Part shown: positions 1 to 12,600 of the stretch, one piece after another
Numbering within the stretch: the first letter of the stretch is position 1
How the letters are laid out: each line of letters starts with the position of its first letter
Origin: Collybiopsis luxurians FD-317 M1
Taxonomy: Eukaryota > Basidiomycota > Agaricomycetes > Agaricales > Omphalotaceae
Reading direction: 5' to 3'
Assembly (NCBI GenBank): GCA_000827265.1
Contig: KN834783.1
Location: 504,876-568,875, forward strand
Length of the DNA: 64,000 bases
Translations under genes and position numbers: made by a program
Notes under the pieces: generated by a model
What the model saw: only the letters and a program-made list of their open reading frames with translations
Database searches by the model: none
Told to the model about the DNA's origin: nothing

Positions 1-35
1 GTATTTCCATTTACTTGCTGATGTTGTATATGTAG

Positions 36-910
36 AACTTGGCGGAGAGCTTCGAGATGCATTCCCCGTAAGTCTATATGCTTTCATTCTTAATTCTCTA
101 GTCTCATCCCATTCTCTGTAGTCAAAAGCCATCACCATTATTCACCGAGCTACGCACCTGCTCAATACTACATATCCTGATAAATATCGTACTGGACTCC
201 AAAAGCAACTGGAGGCTCGCAATATTACCGTTCTTACGGGCGATTCGATTACTGAATCGGATGCATCCAAGCTAGTTGAAGGTCATCTTAGCGGAGCGGA
301 ACTGGTGACTGAACAGGGGCGGAAGCTCAAGCCCGACCTGGTGGTATGTCCTTTTACTGTTGTACCTAATAGCTCATTAACGACCGTCTTTGTTACCTAG
401 ATCCCTACATGGGGTGCACGCCCAAACACCTCATATCTTCCTGCTGATCTCCTGTCTTCCTCCGGGCACGTCAAGGTTCTCCCTACGTTCCAGCTCCCCG
501 CCCATCCTAACGTCTTCGCTATCGGCGATATTATTGAATGGAAAGAACAAAAGTCGGCCGCCAAGGCTGCGTATTTCCAAGCACCTAAAGTGATGAAGAA
601 CATCTTCGAGTATCTCCATCTTGCGGAGGCTGCGGGCTCGCGAGAGATTAATTTATCCGCTTCGAAGAAGAGTTCAAAGTATTCTGGAAGTATGGAAATG
701 ATTTTGATTACGAATGGCAAGGTATGCTTGGTGCTTCCGCATGTTCGCTGTAAGTATTTGCTAACATTTTGTTTCTCTTAGGGTGGTGGCATGGGGTACT
801 TTGATGTGCTCTGGGGAATTGTTATCGGAGGTTGGCTGGCATCGTTGATGAAATCGAAGGACTTGATGGTTTCAAGGTTGCCCGGCATCACGGGGTATAC
901 TCCGAAATAG
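36..910 (+). CDS. AIF/FSP1-like FAD-dependent NAD(P)H oxidoreductase, C-terminal part
   Basis: This is the 3' part of a gene that begins before the window; bases 1-35 are the end of an intron (gt...tgtag). Exons read about 36-67, 122-342, 401-720 and 781-910, joined by typical 54-60 nt introns. The product shows the second nucleotide-binding Rossmann glycines (ELGGEL), an FAD-site motif FAIGDIIEW followed by QKSAAKAAYFQA, and the C-terminal pattern GGGMGYFDVLWG then a short hydrophobic stretch and MKSKDL. That C-terminus is typical of the AIFM2/FSP1/AMID group of NAD(P)H:quinone oxidoreductases, in which it forms a membrane-facing element. The reaction, reduction of a quinone or other acceptor by NAD(P)H through FAD, is known for the family and inferred here. 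The reading frame is intact through every junction. Other pyridine-nucleotide disulfide oxidoreductases are less likely because there is no redox CXXC motif in the visible part. Confidence 0.86.
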
Positions 911-2680
911 ATTTTTTTTTGGCCTAGGGTCTGAGTCGAACACTTAATTTTGCGCCGACTGTCATCCGACGTACATATATTACATACTCAAGTCTGAAAG
1001 GATGTCCTTAAATTATGAATTGGAATTATTGTAGAGCTGAATCTCAGATCTTAGAGCTTAAGGCGAAAACGTTTGGGCATAAGTGTATGCCTATGCCGTT
1101 TCGGCAAGTTCTGGGTGTCTTTTATTTGCGGGACCTTTAACTTCCTTCATTCTGGTTTTCACAGCCTACCAGAAGAAGGACATTGTGATTTCTTGAATGA
1201 GCTTTCGAAACATAGGGAAGGGCCAAAATGGTCGAGAATTTAGCTGCTATCAAGATAATTACGGTTATCTGACGGAATGGTACTATCCCCAGTCAGAGTT
1301 TGAGGTTCATTCATTTGAGTTTGCCATGCCTGAGTACAAAGAGGGCCCTACAATGCAAAACTTCAAAATGTTGAGCCCAAAGGATACAGAGATGGAGCTA
1401 TCCTCAAATTTGAGCAGGAAAAAAATTCTCGGATCGAGTACAGGTATGTTGTGACCTTGATACTACAGTCAGAAAGAGTGGAATTTCCCATGTGAAAATA
1501 GAATTCTTTCGCAGCTGTAGTAATTCTGGAGGGTTTGTATGATTCATTACACCAACTACCAATTGTTTGATCTTGTTTTGAGCTTGTTACAGGGTCGGGA
1601 AGAAGGAACATCCGGAAATCTGCGAAAATCATGATATGCCACTGATGATGGTCAAAGATGGCACGGAACGTCAAGGAGCGGTTCTATTTTCCTTTTGAAG
1701 GAGAATCCATAAACCTATATGGCGCGCTGAAGCTTTGAAGAAAATATCATTGGGTGCAAGGCGTCTTGGATCAGTAAATCGTAATTGCAATGGTGGCCTT
1801 ACTCGAGTATGGTTGCTAATTTTGAGAACGTAGGTTAACTTCGCGTTATAACCTATTCAGGTGGAAACTCTTATACCAGTCGTTCGGATGATTATCTCCG
1901 CCTAAATGTGAGAGCAAACATGATTGATGGAGTGCATGTCTTCTGCTTTTCTCCCAACCCTTCGTCGCTCTCTCATATCTAGATGTTGATGGGCATAACT
2001 CTACGATCAATATGGAATTGAGACACAATAGATGCCTCTGTCCGGGTAAGCGTGTACTTGGTTTTGAATCATGTTGGTATACACGACGAGGGCTAATTTG
2101 CAACCCATTGCGAAAATGTACGATCTCTTTACTTAGATCGTCTCGGACATAAGTAATACTTCATTCTATCCAAAATAGACCGAAATACTGTAGTATATGG
2201 TGGTTAGGACAAAGCGTGCCGTAGGCATTACTAGTACGCATCGATTGAAAATTGCCAAGCTTTGCAGCAAAAAACCGAAACACAATGCGGTGTTACCGAG
2301 TCCAACGCCTGCCGGCTTGCATCGAAATTCTTTTTGCACTTAGCACTTAAGTCTATTTACGACAGGCAGTAAGTATTCGGTTCTAAGCAGCGCTAATCGC
2401 CAGCGCGAATATTGTTTCCAATTCTCTACTTTAGGTTCTACCACTTAAACAGCTAATAGAACGCACGTTCGTGATCCTCGGTACTTATGATTATACCAAT
2501 GACGATTGGCCACAGCTTCACTCGGTAGTGCCCGGAAAGTCACAGCATTCGGTTCCTAGAATTCGTCTTCTATAATCTGACGATACTTGGTTGGAAGCAG
2601 GAATGTTCATCAACTGTAACACTCCCCTCCTTTCACCCCTCCGCCGATCACCCCAGAACGAACGAATCTCGAAGCACTGA
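911..2680. other. Intergenic stretch with no convincing gene
   Basis: After the oxidoreductase there are about 1.8 kb without a gene I can support. A plus-strand open frame at 1197-1454 encodes 85 residues (begins MSFRNIGKGQ, rich in Tyr and Glu), followed by a possible donor at about 1444. It matches no family I recognise and may be an exon of a small decayed gene. The 5' flank of the GTPase, about 2400-2680, shows no distinct promoter motif. Confidence 0.4.
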
Positions 2681-4724
2681 ATGGCAAACAATCTTACGAT
2701 AATTGAACAAGAATTGGCCTCGTCTACGGAGGAAATACTTGCTACATGCCCGAAGTAGGCTGTGTTTTGCTTCTTGCATGGTTTTCTTGATCCAACTGAT
2801 ACTGGCAGGTTTCGGATTTTGGTTTTAGGCAAAGTAAATCTGAAAGTACTAAGATATCTTAAAATCAACTGAAAATGCCCTCCAGTCCGGAGCGGGAAAG
2901 TCATCTCTAATTAATGCAACATTCAACGTCAACCTTGCGCATGTATCGCACGAGCAAGCGGGAGTTTCTAACATAGAGGACGAAATCACATCTGAACAGA
3001 ATTCACGATTCATTCTTCACGATTCCCAAGGATTCGCAGCTGGAGAGACTCAGAATTTTGAAACGGTGAAGAAATTTATCGATGATAGGGCCAAACAACA
3101 ACAGCTCAAGGATAGACTCCACGCAATCTGGTAAGTTACCTTTTGAATACTCGAACTATAATTGTAACCTTGATGCGACTAGGTTTTGCATGGAAATTCC
3201 AACGGAAAATGGCGCTCTCTTCGAAAGGGCCGATCAGAACTTCCTCAGACTTGACCTCCAAAACGGTGCCTGTGCTACAGAATTTGACTTTGTATGAATA
3301 CTCATGCAGTCATAGTTCCGGTTATTGTGGTTTTCACTAAGTACGATCTGCTAATTAGCAAGCTTGAAAAGGAGGCTACAGACATAGAGGATGATGAAGA
3401 ACTCGAAAAATATGTTCATCAGAAGGCCAAAGAATTCTTGGACGAAACTTGCGTTCAACCGTTAAAGGCGATCACCGACACTCACTCGTATGTGGAGGTT
3501 TCTACTCGCAGTGCGCAAAAGTCAGTTCGGAGAAAAGCTCTCGCTAATGATTCTTTGTAACAGAGGACAAAGTATACCGCGATACCCTTGCCCAGCTCGT
3601 TAGGAAGACCAGGAGTCACTTGGATGAGCGCATATGGATTCTATGGGCACTGGCTCAAAGGGCCAATGTCGATGAAAAGATCAGTGCTTGCATTGAGTAC
3701 GTCGATACGAATCAAATTCGAATACCTACTAATTTATTTCGCTATTTCAGAGTGGGTCGCCGCAGTGAGAAAATCGGTCATGCTCCTGGAGCATTTCGTC
3801 GTCTAAAAAAAGCTATCAGAGTACTGGCGAGGCCTCGCTGCAAGTCTTCACTTTCCGGGAAAAAGCCTTAAGCAATGCCTGGACAGGATACACGACGATG
3901 TAATTGATGTTTGGAATTTTAATGATCCCAATATGGTGCGCGCTTCATCCTTTCCTTTAAAATGTGGAATGAACCCCGTTGTTCAGCTTCTAAAATGTCA
4001 AGACTTTAAATACTTATTAGCCAACATGGTAAAGAATCTTGACGACAGAGGCTCAATCCATCGGAGAAAGGTCATGTACGTGCTATTCCACCTCCGCTGA
4101 GTCCCCAACTGAGAAGTACAGTGCTACCGTTGCTGGCATTGTCGGAGCTATTACTTCCGCTATACCAGGTGCTGTGGCGATTGCCATTCCCGCCGCCGCC
4201 GGGGTAGCCATTGCTCAATGGTTATATTTTGCTTACCAAGAAACGTAAATTGTTCAAGTCCGCCGGTGATCTACTGTTTCAGCTACTCATGCTCCGTTTT
4301 GAAGCCCAGATATCCTTCAACTGATAATGGGATACATATGCGGTTCGTAAAATTCTTTCAATCCTTCTTGCAAGTCGTTTGATTATCAACAGATCTCACG
4401 AGTGTGCTTCAGTGTTTATTCTGGATTATGCGTGTGCATGAAGCAGAAGAAGTACTTGAGGTGGATCCGCATCTCATTGAGCTCGCATTGGATGCTCACT
4501 CGGAAACTGGAGCCCAAGAGTTTATCCATCAACAAGTTCGGTCCTTTATAACAGGCACACCCACGTTCAAATTCCACAAGAAAGACTTGGCGCTGGAGGA
4601 ACTGGTCAAGATTATTCAGAGTGTTAGGTTCAAGCCGGAAGAGGCTGGAAACTCTCAGCGTCACACGCTGTCTATGATATCGCGAATGTTTACCTCCTCT
4701 ACCCTACAAGACCTTGCGTCCTAG
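2681..4724 (+). CDS. G-domain GTPase (AIG1/Era-like P-loop), many short introns
   Basis: The start ATG at 2681 opens a short helical leader ending CPK. Exons read 2681-2754, 2809-2833, 2886-3130, 3183-3265 and about 3316-3500, then several more to the stop at 4724. Joining them gives FRILVLGK-SGAGKSSLI (P-loop, G1), DSQG (G3) and VVFTKYD (G4, TKxD), so the protein binds and probably hydrolyses GTP. After the G domain come EVGRRKYWRGLAA, a VWNFNDPN segment, and a long hydrophobic Gly/Ala/Ile/Pro-rich segment at about 4120-4240 that could insert into or lie on a membrane. A charged helical tail follows. This domain order is familiar in agaricomycete G-domain proteins of unknown role. The intron at 3752-3806 (gtgaga...atcag) restores a frame that otherwise looks broken. 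The junctions near 4035-4090 and 4345-4393 do not resolve cleanly by eye, so a frameshift there is possible. The role is unknown. Confidence 0.78.
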
Positions 4725-5450
4725 GTCTGACTCTCGAGTTGGTTTATTCCTAGTTCAGTGGACTGTAAGCTATCATTAATGCGTTGGTAGCTACAACGGT
4801 CATTGTAGTGTTTCTTTCGTTTTCGTCACCGAATTCTTGATATGATCAAACAGAAAATGGGCATTATTTTTCCTTCTTCATGTTGTTGCAAGGTAGACAA
4901 TACTAGAATGTTATTTCTCGTTTTCCTAAGAAACAATTCACGGTGGTGGACTCTGTAGTCCTTGCGTAGTTCTCGAAGGACAAGAGATTCGAGAACCAGA
5001 AGTTTCGTCACTCCCAAGCTAATTCCACGGCTTCTCCTAGCGTTGCGGTCATAAGTTCCGCTATTCCGATTCCTCCGGTCTCAAGAGGTACTGAGTTATC
5101 GACAAACACCGTTAGGCACTAGTTGGTTCGACCACTAGCTAAAGTATTAAAGTTCTGCAGTATTTATCCGGGCCCGGACCGGAACTGCCGACCCAGAGCG
5201 CTCGGGGAACCCCGGGTATCTTTCTTTTGCGTGTCTATGAGGTTGCTATACGGTACAAAGCGTCATTAAAGCTGGTTCCTTGGAAATAGCGCCACTCTGA
5301 TAAGCTTCCTTCTTTCTATCGCACTCGAATGGGATCATTAGTGCTCAGTAGTAAGCTGGGCAGCAGTGACGGGCAGGCATGCTCTTGTACGTTTCGACAT
5401 AAGTTATGACCAGGCTCCGACTAATGCAAGCCGTTCTCTAAATAGATCCA
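4725..5450. other. Intergenic region between GTPase and F-box genes
   Basis: No coding evidence beyond short shadows. A GC-rich patch at about 5169-5218 (runs of ggcc and cccgg) stands out from the AT-rich surroundings. A short 5' exon of the next gene probably lies near 5378-5390 (atgctctt before gtacgt), mirrored at 7941-7948 in the duplicated copy. In both places it leaves the F-box exon in the wrong phase, so the true first exon is unresolved. Confidence 0.4.
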
Positions 5451-7021
5451 GTGCGCCGATTCGGTCACAGAATTCTTTCAGACATACCGCTCGAAATTTA
5501 TGCAGAGATCTTCGCTTACTTTGAGCCGCCTAAGTCATTGGCATACAGCTCTCGATCCAATCCAATTGCACGGAAGCGCATACAAGACCTCTGCAGTTTG
5601 TCTCTAGTGTGCCGACTATTTCGCCTAGAGACTCGGCACCTCATATTCACGTCAGTTGCTCTCCGTCCTGATGTAGACGAGCAAGCGATTGCGCAAGCGC
5701 GAGAGTCCAAGACCTACAACTCATTCTACAGAACCCTGCATGCGATACAGATCCCCCCAGTCCTCATTCCCCATATTAGACAATGCATTTTTCCTGACTG
5801 GTGGGATTTCTTTGATACTACACGCTGCGAAAATGCCAAAGCCTTCCTGAATAAACGGGGTGAAGCATTATTGCAGATGACGAGTCTCACTTCTGTCACT
5901 TTCTTCAATACTGTCCTTACTTCCCACATTCTTATGGCTTTGCGGGACATTCCGAATCTCAAGTCGCTCTCTGTCGAATGCTGCAAAATATCTAGTGGAA
6001 TGAACCTACGAGTGCTGATGTCTAGGCTCAAGAACTTGAGTTCGTTCAAGCTGCTGGCGCAGGATGAAACTGGAGCGTACCTAAACACATATGAACAGCT
6101 ACGAGGCTTCGTCCCTCTAATACCCAATCTGACTGAACTTTACACGGACTCGAATGCCATCCTCTCCTACCTGATATCAGAGGGTGTTTTTCCTCGACTT
6201 CAGACACTCACTTTTGTCCGAATATGTCTGACTACTTGGCATGCGGCAAACCTCGTTCGATTTCTCAAACAAACTCCTACCTTGGTATCTCTCACTTTGG
6301 ATATTGACACCGGTAGAATGACGGACACAATCTCAAGGCTTTCGCTCTGCGATCTGCCGAATCTTCGCCACCTTTCTTGCCCTCCGCATTTAGTCTTTTG
6401 GCTAATCGGTACCCACAATCTTTCGCGGTTGTCATTCCATAGTCACTTTTGCAAGGATGATGCGTCTCTATCATCGATTCTTTCTGCGTCAAATTTGTGG
6501 GCAAATATCAACCATTACGGCTCGATATCGGAGTTGGTGATTCCGCTTGAATTTGCATTCGGAATCATGTCCAATTCAGGAGCGTCACCTACGGTGAAAG
6601 CACTGAAGAAATTTACTGTGTTTGGGGGTGGTTTGGACTACGGGGAGGATGAATTTCTCAAGGTCTGTTTTGAATTGACCATTTCAGAATTTAGGGCAAG
6701 TTATTTACTCAGTGCCCTTCATTTCAGGAATTTGAAAAATTCCAAGATATTTTTGTGGCCCCTTTTTTGATGGAACTTCATTTTACTCAAATCAAACTCA
6801 TTGATTTTAAGAGCGTTGAATCAGAAGGATTTGTGCAGAAATTGGTTAAGCTTCTGAACAAAGGGGAATATTTCCCAGGTCTTCATTATTTCTCTTTCCA
6901 CTTGATTCGGAAAGAAGAGGGACTTTGGAATTTTATGAAGGAATGTTTGAAGGATGGTGTTGAACCAAAGTGGTCAAGGATTGAACAAGATGAGTATAGT
7001 CAATGGTGTGACATAGAATAG
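5451..7021 (+). CDS. F-box protein with leucine-rich-repeat-like C-terminal region
   Basis: The main exon runs from an acceptor at about 5445 to 6675. A 66-nt intron (gtctgt...ttcag, about 6663-6728) leads to a last exon ending at 7021. The N-terminus carries an F-box (ILSDIPLEIYAEIFAYF, then LCSLSLVCRLF, then HLIFTSVAL). F-boxes bind Skp1 in SCF ubiquitin ligases. The rest has leucine-rich strands such as LTSVTFFNTVL, IPNLKSLSVECC and LPNLRHLSC, as expected for a substrate-binding LRR-like fold. The first in-frame codon at 5451 is GTG, so the real ATG must be in an upstream exon that I could not place. Agaricomycetes have hundreds of such genes and the substrate cannot be predicted. A broken tandem copy follows at 7941. 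Confidence 0.83.
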
Positions 7022-7940
7022 TATGTGTGGAAGGATAATTTAGGCTCGAGTTCCCGCCTCTTTATTGGAAGAGATAGAGATACAAGCTACTTACCCGCGC
7101 TTTGTTTTTATTCCTTCAATAATTTCCCTCCGGTATATTTAGTAGCTATCTATCTGTGAATCTATTTGATTTACTTTCCTCTCTTTTTCCAAATGAAATT
7201 GTTTTACAGCTAGAAAAGTCCGACGCCGCAGAAGTCTACTTGACTTTTCTTCTTAGGTCCTTTTTCCATCACATATCTCACATAGAGCTTAATAGCGAGC
7301 TTTTTTTCTACTTCCCCCCACCCTCACGCACCGCTACCCTATTTTGTTTTTCTCTTTTTTTGTTTTTTTTCTCTCTCTTTCATTGTCATGTTTCCTTACG
7401 ATGTATTCGGCATTTCCACCCACTAGCCAGTACCGGCTTGAGCTAGGTGTCCTTTCTTGGAACCCTTTGCAAGAGAGCATCGCTAACAAAACAATACATT
7501 GTTTAACTTCAAATAGTACTCTCGTAAAGCTTCCCTTTAAGTACGCATAGGTACATTTTCCTGTTGTCATCCGGCGCACACACGCCTAGGTCTCCCGTCC
7601 ATTGTGATTTCGAACACCAGGCCTTGGTCGTGGGGATACTGGTTTGGCAAGACCATTACATCGGAATCAACTGGCAATTAGATGTATTTAAGGAAACCGG
7701 GATCCACCTACGGTGTAAGTGGGTGAGGAGGGTAGAGAAAAGAATTAGGTTATGAGGGCCCGGCTCCAGTCGATTGGAGTCCCCGTGGGATACTGCGCCC
7801 GGGCCACCACCGCGTAAACGTCGTCTTTGTTTCGTATATTCATGAGCTATTACGGTTTTGCGCCAATCTTACCCTTTTCGTCGCGTTGAAATGCAACTGT
7901 CACCTTACGATTCTCGGCTGAATGCCTCTACTGAGCAGCA
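7022..7940. other. Intergenic spacer between tandem F-box copies
   Basis: The spacer has a strong pyrimidine tract at about 7345-7385 (long T runs then tctctc), common upstream of fungal genes, and a GC-rich patch at 7760-7815. No gene is supported. Confidence 0.4.
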
Positions 7941-8480
7941 ATGGTCCTGTACGTCGTTAATCTCTTTTACCTCTCTCCGACTAATTTTAAATTGAAACAA
8001 CCTCCTTCCAAACTAGATCCAGTTCGCCGTTCTGGTTACCGTAAATTGTCAGACATCGCGCTGGAAATTTGTGCGGAAATAATTACTTACCTCAAACCGT
8101 CAAACCATCCAATCTGCCAGTCAGCTGGTCTTGATCTGATCCGCTTACGAGGAAGCGTTTGCAACTTCTCCCTGGTGTGCCGACTTATTCCTCAAGTAAT
8201 CCGTTCCCTCATTTTCACTACAGTCGCTTTTCACCCCGATATTGCTAACTTGCTCGCAAGATAGTTCGCAATTTATCAATCATTCTGCAGGACGAGCCGA
8301 TACAGGTCCCCGCTGGTCTCATTCCTCACATTCAAAGTTGTGTTTTTCTCAACTGGCGTGAATTCGCTGGACTTGTCGAGCGCATACACTTCAGAGCTTT
8401 CCTCAGTGAACAACAAAAACCTGGCAGGGAATTAGTGATGTACTGGCCCGATGAGCGGCTGAAGTCGACTATTAGCTATT
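7941..8480 (+). pseudogene. Decayed tandem copy of the upstream F-box gene
   Basis: The same leader seen upstream of the intact gene recurs here (atg...gtacgt, then an acceptor before atccagt). It is followed by an F-box relative (LSDIALEICAEIITYL, NFSLVCRL, SLIFTTVAFHPDI) that stops after about 107 codons at 8264. Homology resumes in another frame at about 8290-8430: PIQVPAGLIPHIQSC here matches AIQIPPVLIPHIRQC of the intact gene. It then fades past 8470. No counterpart of the LRR region is found. A truncated, frameshifted duplicate explains this best. Use of the first exon alone as a short F-box protein is possible but unsupported. Confidence 0.72.
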
Positions 8481-9099
8481 CTCTGCGCCCACTCAACGTA
8501 CGCACGTGTCGCTGTAAATCTTTGTTTGAAAATTTGAAATCTCCTCGGTAACTGTCCCAATTGGAAACCTTTGGAATGCAATGAACATGGATTGTTATCC
8601 GTTGGTATCCTCTTTCTCAAGCAATGTATGTTCCAAGTTGGAAAAAAGAAAAAACTTGGAGTTTAGTACATTCTAAATTTGCCATGGGTTAGATTATCCT
8701 AAGTGAAACCAGTCGTATCACTTCCCTACTTTTTTGTCCGGATCCTTTACATTCGGTTTTGTGAGGCAATGAATATGACCATTTTATTGATTATGAATCC
8801 TCCCTTCGCGCGAGGACTAGAATTCATCATTAGTACCGATCGTCTCATTTCGTCTCCACTGAGCATGCTTCCTGAATCTCCGAAGATACCGTCGCTCCGT
8901 TTCTTGATGGCTATCTTCTCATTTTGCACTTGAAAAGCTGCCAGAGATTGCGAAGCTGCCTCTTTCTTGACTCTTTAGATACTAGCCATCAACTCCGCAA
9001 AGAAGGATCGATGATGGCTGCTACCACTCTTGAACTTTTTCAAGGGGGATGCCTACTCAGCTATATTTTATCAGATGGAGAAATCAAAGGAAGTTATCT
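8481..9099. other. Remnant-like region downstream of the F-box pseudogene
   Basis: Several short open frames (for example 8703-8933 and 8924-9163) are probably further debris of the duplicated F-box gene or random. None shows a recognisable domain. Confidence 0.3.
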
Positions 9100-9312
9100 C
9101 ACGCCGAAAGTAGAAGAAATTCCACTCGGCGGAATGGCATACCGAAAAACAAAGATTCAGTAAGCCCACTGAATTTTCATTAATCAATTAAGCTGAATGG
9201 CGCATACAATCACATTCAGCTGACTTGAAACATAATCATTCGGTGGCTCTACTGAATTTTTATTATTAGCTGGTGCATTCTGCCGAGTGGAATTTTTTCC
9301 ACTTTCGGCGTG
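9100..9312. mobile_element. MITE with about 35-nt terminal inverted repeats (copy 1)
   Basis: The left end reads CACGCCGAAAGT and continues into an aaattccactcggc segment. The right end is its reverse complement (gccgagtggaatt ... actttcggcgtg), giving inverted repeats of about 35 nt with two or three mismatches. The trinucleotide TCT flanks both sides (9097-9099 and 9313-9315), a candidate 3-bp target duplication. The 213-bp element has no coding capacity. A second copy lies at 56922-57124 with a matching interior, so this is a mobile family. The superfamily is not clear. Confidence 0.82.
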
Positions 9313-9640
9313 TCTGCAGTGCCTTGCAGAACAGCCGAAGAGGTATTGTAATCTCAGGCTGGCAATTACAGTACTAATTACGGAAAGAATGAAGAAGCCG
9401 GCCAGTGACAAGTGCCTGCCACTTTCAAAAGCCATTCATTGAATCAGCTACTACTCCCACACAGGATACCACCTTTTGTAGAGTCATCAATCATTTTTCC
9501 ATTCGAACAATCATATGTCCACCGGCAATAATTGTGAACTGGCAGTTGTCCGGTCATGCGGGTGCTTTGTGAAACTCATATATGTATAGCTGGACCATAT
9601 TCGGTGTATTCCGCATCTCTCCTTGAGTCTTTATCTTGAT

Positions 9641-12600
9641 ATGCAGGAAACCGATGCAACAGACCCCCGGGCCACTCTTGATGAATTCAATGCAATGCGT
9701 ATTGTCCAAGAGGCTACTACAAGAGGGGAGAAATTTGATGTTGATACCTTGAAAGATAGCTTCAAGACTGCATTGGAAGTAGCAAAAAATGCAGGTGAAA
9801 TATTGCAGAGTTCCCCATATGTGAAAGCTTTAGCAGGGATAGTCTTGCAGATTTTGAAAATCTATGATGTCAGTTCAATTTCACAATGCTTATTAGAGAA
9901 TCCTGCTAAACACATTTTATTAGTAGGAAATCAATGAAAATCGGGAAAGATGTTACGAAATTATTCTCAAGGCTGCACAGCTCTACCTCATTGTACATAG
10001 GGGTCTACAAGAGATTTCCCCAGCTTATTACCAGCATCAGCCTGGGCCTATTAAGGAGTAATTAGAAGACTTCAATGAGTGAGCGGACTATTTCAATTGG
10101 TGTTGTTCTTCTAAATTCACTAAAAGTTATGTAAAATATATCAGAGTGTTGACAAAAGTATTTCAAAAATTGGAAAAGACTAAACCCCGGGGATGTTTGG
10201 GAAAGTTATTCAAAAGGAATCAGCAGAAATTCATTCTTGACAAATGTGAAAAGGAACTGAATGAAGCGCAGGAGAATTTTCAAGTAAGATGCTTCTATAA
10301 TTTTATTATGGTATACTATTCATTATAAACAGCTTCGAGTTGCAATACGGCTCGGAATCAAGTCTGCAAATAACTGGGAATATCAGTTAAGATGCTGTTC
10401 CAAGATCTTCCAAACTGTAGAGGCTGATGATGAGTTCAGACCGTCCCTTAATCATATGCTCACCCCTCCAGAGCCTGATACTGTCATCGGCCGAGATACC
10501 CAAATGAAAGAAATCATCGATGTTCTACTAGATCATTCAGCCCCACGCATTGCAATGGTGGGGTTTGGAGGAATGGGCAAGACAACTCTTGCATCCAAGA
10601 CTTTCCACAATGGAAAGATACAAGAGAAGTATATTGCCAGATACTTTGTATCTTGTGAAGGCATATTGAATGTGGACCAGTTCTGGATAAAACTGGCCAT
10701 TTCCTTCCTTTTAAAAATAGAATGTTCCAGCCCTGGTGGAGATAGGCTTATGGAAACCCAGAAAATGGCTCAAATACAGAACCAGGTTGTAGGATTTCTT
10801 ATGCAAAAATCAACCTTGCTATGTCTTGACAATTTTGAGTCCCTTTGAGATTCTACAAAAGGTAGTGATGAGTCACAGAAAGGTTGAATGCAATCACTTC
10901 CCTTGGATTACTTTTGATTATGCGGGGTACTCAAGGTCCTGGTTTGATCTATTGGAAAATATTCACTGTGGTTTCAGTAAATTTGAAGGATTCTATTGGG
11001 ATTTTCAGATCAGTGGTTAATGAGGATCCAGATGAGAATGCTATGTATTTACTCAAGGAATTGGCTGGTATTCCATTAGCCATTCATTTATTTGCTGCTA
11101 TGGTTAAAGATGGACATGAAGTTACAGAAAGTATCAAGAATAGATGGGAGACTGTGGGAACATCAATCATTGAAAGAGGAGAGGAGGGAAGATTATCCCA
11201 GTTGGATTTTTCTATCCGCCTTTCAGTAGATAGCCCCAGAATGACACCAGAGCAAAAAGTGACCCTTACTATTCTAGCATATCTTCCCACAGGCTTGAAA
11301 GATGGAACAATTCTAAAAAAATTGGATACTATCATGCCAAACTTTCAGAACAATCTGCGCAAGTTACAACGGCAAGCACTTACAAGCCTTAATTCTGGCA
11401 GATATGAGATACTACCCCCAATTGCAAGGTACTGCAAGGAGCATCTGAGGATATCAAAAGAATTAAGCACCAGTATATGCAAAATATTTTCAGATTATGC
11501 TGAAAACTGTACAGAGAATCAACTCAAGGAGGAATCTATGAATATTCATTCCATTCTCATGTTTGGGTGTCAGGAAAATGTCTATGGAAAACAGCCCGAA
11601 CCTTTGATTGAGGCATGCACCAAGTATACAAGCCGCTTTTTAAACAGTGGACTGCAACCTGGCCAGGAATTGATTCAGGCAGCACTTCAATTGACTTCAG
11701 AGAACAAAGTAATCAAAGCTAAAACTTGGAAGATTCTTGGAGAAATTCAGTCACAGCAATATCTGCTTGATGAAGCAATCTTATCTTTTGAGAAAGCTAT
11801 CAGCAACTATGAAAGTACGGACATCTTGAATACAGATAGTAGTGACTATGCAAGCACACTTCAGTGCCTTGGAATAATATATGGAATTGCCACTAATTAT
11901 TCCGGAGCAGTTTTTTTTTTTGCATAAAGCGCTTGTGATTTTTCAGCAGAAAAATAACCGAGACAGGGAGGCATCTAGTTTTTGGCAGTTTGGAAATCTC
12001 TATTTCTATATGGACAGGCTTGAGGATGCACAGGAGGCTTTGAATAAGGCTCTTTCGCTCTATGAAGACATATCAAACCAATCAGGGAGGGCCAACAGTC
12101 TTAAGAGTCTTGGAGATATCTACCTGAGAATGAACAAACTTGAGGATGCACAAGAGGCTTTTAATAAGACTCTTGCACTCTATGAGAGAATCTCAGACCA
12201 ATTGGGGCAGGCAAACAGTCTTAAGAGTCTTGGAGATCTTCACATAATGATGAACAAACTTGAAGATGCGCAGGAGACTTTAAATAAGGCTCTTGCCCTC
12301 TATGAGGAGATCTCATTCCAATTAGGGAAGGCCAATAGTCTAAAGAGTCTTGGAGATGTTTACATGAGGATGGACAAATTTGAGGATGCACAGGAGACTT
12401 TGAATAAGGCTCTGGCCATCTATAAGGATATCTCATTTCAATTTGGAATGGCCAACAGTTTTGGGAGTCTTGGAAATCTTTACATGAGGATAGACAAACT
12501 TGAGGATGCACAGGAGACTTTGAATAAGGCTCTTGCTCTCTATGAAGATATCTCATTTCAATTGGGAAAGGCCAACAGTCTTAAAAGTCTGGGAGATCTT

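Noticed and set aside
2518..2904. Minus-strand 128-codon frame over the start of the GTPase
   Set aside because: It overlaps the first exons of the GTPase, whose spliced reading gives a perfect P-loop; no domain in the antisense frame.
12221..12556. Minus-strand 111-codon frame within the TPR array
   Set aside because: Periodic antisense of the TPR repeats with no independent support.
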